From positions 1-7,545 of the forward strand of contig UQRG01000066.1 in NCBI GenBank assembly GCA_900543365.1: 7,545 nt of DNA. The letters are read 5' to 3'. The position numbers and the translations under genes were made by a program. The first letter of the stretch is position 1. Each line of letters begins with the position of its first letter. The notes beneath the pieces are model-generated. The model saw nothing but the letters and a program-made list of their open reading frames with translations. It was not told the DNA's origin and did no database searches. The stretch is from an uncultured Eubacterium sp. (lineage in GTDB: Bacteria; Bacillota; Clostridia; Lachnospirales; CAG-274). Positions 5,210-7,545 of this stretch are shown here, in pieces.

Positions 5210-5493
5210 TTTAACCTCCAAAATTGAAATACATTAATAGTTTTGAATAATAAGGCAAATCAAAATTAACAATTATTTATAACGAATAAGCAGCATATTG
5301 TTTATATAAGCCATCTTTTATTGCTATTTTTATTCATATATCATCTAAAAAAACATCCTAGACTTTATAACTTTCTCACAAAGAATAAAGACTACTTTGT
5401 AAATCTACTTGCTGATTTATAAATGAAAAGCTTGTTTTCTACCTTAACACCATAATAAAAGTGTGACTGCCTTCTTGTTATTTAAACTATAAT
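5210..5493 (-). other. Non-coding gap between aroB and lspA
   Basis: No frame of useful length is open in either direction and no family is recognisable. The only items seen are a weak hairpin ACAAAG / CTTTGT (5378-5383 with 5395-5400, 11-base loop) without a T-run, and a poor promoter candidate for lspA (TTGATT at 5258-5263, 18-base spacer, TATTAA at 5234-5239, minus strand). No clear terminator follows aroB. The gap is long for a cluster whose other spacers on this side are 13-25 bases or overlap. It may hold a promoter for lspA, the remains of a lost gene, or an undetected RNA. Confidence 0.5.
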
Positions 5494-6576
5494 TTACTCA
5501 ATAATATATTTCAAAGCACTCTCAATTTCATCACTACTAGCAGACTTATCCACATAAGCCTTACCAATTCCCTTAAGAGCTACAATATTAATTACACCAT
5601 TATGAGTCTTTTTATCATTAAGCATCTGTTTATGAACTTCCTTAACACTATAATCATTAACTCTTAATGGAAGTTCAAAAAATCTCAAAAGTCCCTCGCA
5701 TTTTTCAATTTCAGCCTTATCAATCATACCTCTTTTGGCAGAGAAATAAAGACCAGAAAGCATACCAACAGCCACACACTCACCGTGAAGCATAGTAAAA
5801 TCAGAAAGAGTTTCAACAGCGTGACCAAAAGTATGACCAAAGTTAAGAATTGCCCTTAAACCCATTTCCTTTTCATCTTGACTAACAACATCAGCCTTAG
5901 CCTTGCAAGAGAAATAAATAACATCATTAATAGCCTGAGAATCAAGGGATTTTATTTTTTCCTTATTATCATCAAAGTATTTAAGAAAATCCCTGTCAAT
6001 AATATATCCGTACTTAATAGCTTCAGCAAGACCAGCAGCAACTTCTCTATATGGAAGTGTATTTAAAGTATCCGTATTAATGTAAACAAATTCTGGCTGA
6101 TAAAAAGCACCTACCATATTTTTGTTACCCATAAAATCAACACCAGTTTTACCACCAACACTACTATCTACTTGTGACAAAAGAGTTGTAGGCATCTGAA
6201 CAAAAGGAATGCCTCTCATATAAGTTGCAGCAGCAAATCCACACATATCACCAACAACACCACCACCTAAAGCAACAAGAACAGATTTTCTATCTAAATG
6301 ATTATCAATAAAAAATTTATAAAAATCCATAATAGTTTCAAGATTTTTACTATTTTCACCAGCTTTAAATGAATAATAGCAAACCTTATCAAAATGACCT
6401 TCCATAATAGAAGTAATTTTTTCAATATATAAAGGTGCAACATTTGTATCAGTAATAATACAAACTCTTCCGCCTATTAAACCAGCCTTTTCAAAAGAAT
6501 CAATAAGGCTATCATAATTTTTATCTATGTAAATAGGATATACAGTTTTGCCTGTATCCACACTTAAAATCTTCAT
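5494..6576 (-). CDS. aroB: 3-Dehydroquinate synthase
   Basis: AroB converts DAHP to 3-dehydroquinate, the second step of the shikimate pathway, using NAD and a divalent metal in the cytoplasm. I place the start at ATG 6576, giving 360 residues, because AGGAG lies seven bases upstream (6584-6588). An upstream in-frame ATG at 6627 would add 17 residues and run into divIVA. Motifs include the NAD-binding GGGVVGDMCGFAA (104-116), PTTLLSQVDSSVGGKTGVD (129-147), the GLAEAIKYG metal-ligand Glu185, NFGHTFGHAVET with His248 and His252, and HGE with His264. The predicted metal ligands are Glu185, His248 and His264. It starts 13 bases after the divIVA stop, so the two are probably cotranscribed. Shikimate neighbours are absent, which is unusual for a Firmicute aroB. 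Confidence 0.97.
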   Translation of the reverse strand: MKILSVDTGKTVYPIYIDKNYDSLIDSFEKAGLIGGRVCIITDTNVAPLYIEKITSIMEGHFDKVCYYSFKAGENSKNLETIMDFYKFFIDNHLDRKSVLVALGGGVVGDMCGFAAATYMRGIPFVQMPTTLLSQVDSSVGGKTGVDFMGNKNMVGAFYQPEFVYINTDTLNTLPYREVAAGLAEAIKYGYIIDRDFLKYFDDNKEKIKSLDSQAINDVIYFSCKAKADVVSQDEKEMGLRAILNFGHTFGHAVETLSDFTMLHGECVAVGMLSGLYFSAKRGMIDKAEIEKCEGLLRFFELPLRVNDYSVKEVHKQMLNDKKTHNGVINIVALKGIGKAYVDKSASSDEIESALKYIIE

Positions 6577-6589
6577 ATCACCACTCCTA

Positions 6590-7096
6590 TTACTTGGACT
6601 CAGCTTCAAAATTCTCAGTGGTTTCATCTAGAACATTTATTTGAGTTTCAAGCATATTTCTAATTAAATTCTTTATTTTAACATACTCTGCCTTAGCACT
6701 GGCTACCTGTGACTTAATTTCAGCAAGTTCACCATTACCTTCACTAAGCATAGCTTGTGCTTGATTTTGTGCATCAGTTATAATATTATTTGCTCTTTCT
6801 TCAGCACTCTTAATAAGTTGTTCTGAACGAGTTGTTGCATTTTTAACAGTATCATCTGCTGTTTTTTCTGCTCTAACAATAGAACTTTTTATTGTTTCTT
6901 CAAGGTCCTTATAATGCTTAATAACCTCCTCTCTGGCATCAAGCTGATCTTGAAGTTTTGCATTGTCCTTATATATTCTTTCAAATTCCATAATTACTTT
7001 ATCTAAGAACAAGTCAACCTCCTCAGCAGAATATCCTTTAAACGGGGTTTTCTTAAATTCAACAGTTTCAATGTCCATAGGTGTTAATGCAGCCAT
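6590..7096 (-). CDS. divIVA: DivIVA-family cell division/polarity protein
   Basis: This coiled-coil scaffold recognises negatively curved membrane at division sites and poles and recruits partner proteins. It has 168 residues, close to the B. subtilis protein. The N-terminal lipid-binding domain (about 1-40) reads ALTPMDIETVEFKK and then FKGYSAEEVDLFLDKV. Phe19 matches the membrane-inserting Phe17 of B. subtilis, and Lys20 stands where that protein has Arg18, so the basic charge is kept. Residues about 40-150 are charged and Ala/Gln-rich with heptad-like spacing, consistent with a long coiled coil. AAAGGAGG lies seven bases before the ATG. It follows ylmH by 25 bases and precedes aroB by 13, matching the usual ylmH-divIVA pair on its upstream side. 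Confidence 0.93.
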   Translation of the reverse strand: MAALTPMDIETVEFKKTPFKGYSAEEVDLFLDKVIMEFERIYKDNAKLQDQLDAREEVIKHYKDLEETIKSSIVRAEKTADDTVKNATTRSEQLIKSAEERANNIITDAQNQAQAMLSEGNGELAEIKSQVASAKAEYVKIKNLIRNMLETQINVLDETTENFEAESK

Positions 7097-7121
7097 AGCA
7101 GGACCTCCTTTAATTTAGTAT

Positions 7122-7545
7122 TTATTTAAAGACAGATACACTAATTAAAATTCTGTCTTTTTTTGTAGTTCCCATAACTTCATTAATTTTAACTCTGCCA
7201 ACACCCCTAAGAGTGATAACATCATTTTCACATACACTATGGGAAACTGAAGTTACTTTTTTCCAATTAATATAAGCCTTTTCTCCCTTAATTAAGTCAG
7301 CAACTTTTCCTCTTGATAAATTTAATGCTCCACTTAAAAGAGCATCAATTCTTAAACTAGCTACTGTAAGTCTTTTTTCAACAGCTTCTTTCAATTTTGG
7401 TGTATAATTATCCAAAATCTTAACTCTTACCTTTGTACGACCAACTCTATCAAGATTAACAACAACATAGTCAGCAATATCACTATCTACAAAGGCTACA
7501 GCTCGATTTTCTTCTATTACAATATCTCCAGTTTTTTCTCTAGTA
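7122..7545 (-). CDS. YlmH-like S4 RNA-binding protein (5'-truncated)
   Basis: The reading frame is open from the window edge, so the gene starts outside. The visible part is the C-terminal 140 residues, against about 257 in full-length B. subtilis YlmH. Early residues TREKTGDIVIEENRAVAFVD and the LDRVGRTKV segment (31-39 of the visible part) fit the middle domain of YlmH. The S4 domain covers about 64-125, with RIDALLSGALNLSRGKVADL and DVITLRGVGRVKI. A TTG within the frame at 7415 is not the start. YlmH lies before divIVA in many Firmicutes, and work in B. subtilis links it to division and to the large ribosomal subunit in rescue of stalled ribosomes. The stop at 7122 is 25 bases before divIVA. 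The assignment rests on the C-terminal half plus context. Confidence 0.88.
   Translation of the reverse strand, partial: TREKTGDIVIEENRAVAFVDSDIADYVVVNLDRVGRTKVRVKILDNYTPKLKEAVEKRLTVASLRIDALLSGALNLSRGKVADLIKGEKAYINWKKVTSVSHSVCENDVITLRGVGRVKINEVMGTTKKDRILISVSVFK

Noticed and set aside
5378..5400. ACAAAG/CTTTGT hairpin as a terminator of aroB
   Set aside because: It has only six weak pairs, a loop of 11 bases and no T-run on the minus strand, and it lies about 95 bases from the stop.
5878..6066. Short plus-strand frame inside aroB
   Set aside because: It is antisense to the conserved catalytic part of AroB, with no family resemblance.
7413..7415. TTG as the start of a 97-residue protein at 7122-7415
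   Set aside because: The frame stays open to the window edge, and the upstream residues (TREKTGDI, LDRVGRTKV) match the YlmH middle domain, so the gene is truncated by the window and not short.
1..7545. CRISPR array, tRNA, rRNA, insertion sequence or phage module
   Set aside because: No repeat-spacer pattern, cloverleaf, transposase or integrase signature, or terminal inverted repeats were seen on either strand.

Overview
The window comes from a low-GC, spore-forming-type Firmicute, most likely an anaerobic Clostridia member such as a Lachnospiraceae relative. This is inferred from the strong AT bias, the purine-rich Shine-Dalgarno sites (AGGAGG types) before nearly every gene, the Firmicute-style ribosomal leaders, and the neighbourhood ylmH-divIVA ... 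lspA-rluD(ylyB) ... rplS-rbgA. That order resembles the region downstream of the division gene cluster in Bacillus and Clostridia. No species call is possible from the sequence alone.

Layout. All genes except one lie on the minus strand, so transcription runs from high to low coordinates. From the right edge come ylmH (S4-domain RNA-binding protein, 5' end cut by the window), divIVA (polar/division scaffold) and aroB (3-dehydroquinate synthase). After an unexplained 284-nt gap come lspA (signal peptidase II) and an rluD-type pseudouridine synthase, which overlaps the lspA stop by one base. A new promoter and a structured leader then serve rplS (L19). A hairpin separates rplS from rbgA, the GTPase for late 50S assembly. 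Next is a 61-residue Asn/Ser/Arg-rich protein that I do not recognise as a named family but that carries a small spore-protein-like motif. It converges on a plus-strand membrane protein of the YoaK/DUF1275 type, and the two share a strong bidirectional terminator. On the left, rplM-rpsI (L13-S9) form a two-gene operon with a very good promoter, a leader RNA of about 135 nt and a strong terminator.

How the genes fit together. Most of the window serves ribosome production and maturation: L13, S9, L19, RbgA, the 23S-type pseudouridine synthase and YlmH. The rest serves the cell envelope and division (DivIVA, LspA), with one metabolic gene (aroB). Two ribosomal leaders and one intercistronic hairpin suggest control of ribosomal-protein expression at the RNA level. 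The least ordinary item is the Asn-rich mini-protein at 2100-2285. Second is the non-coding gap before lspA. I see no tRNA, rRNA, CRISPR array, insertion sequence or phage gene.
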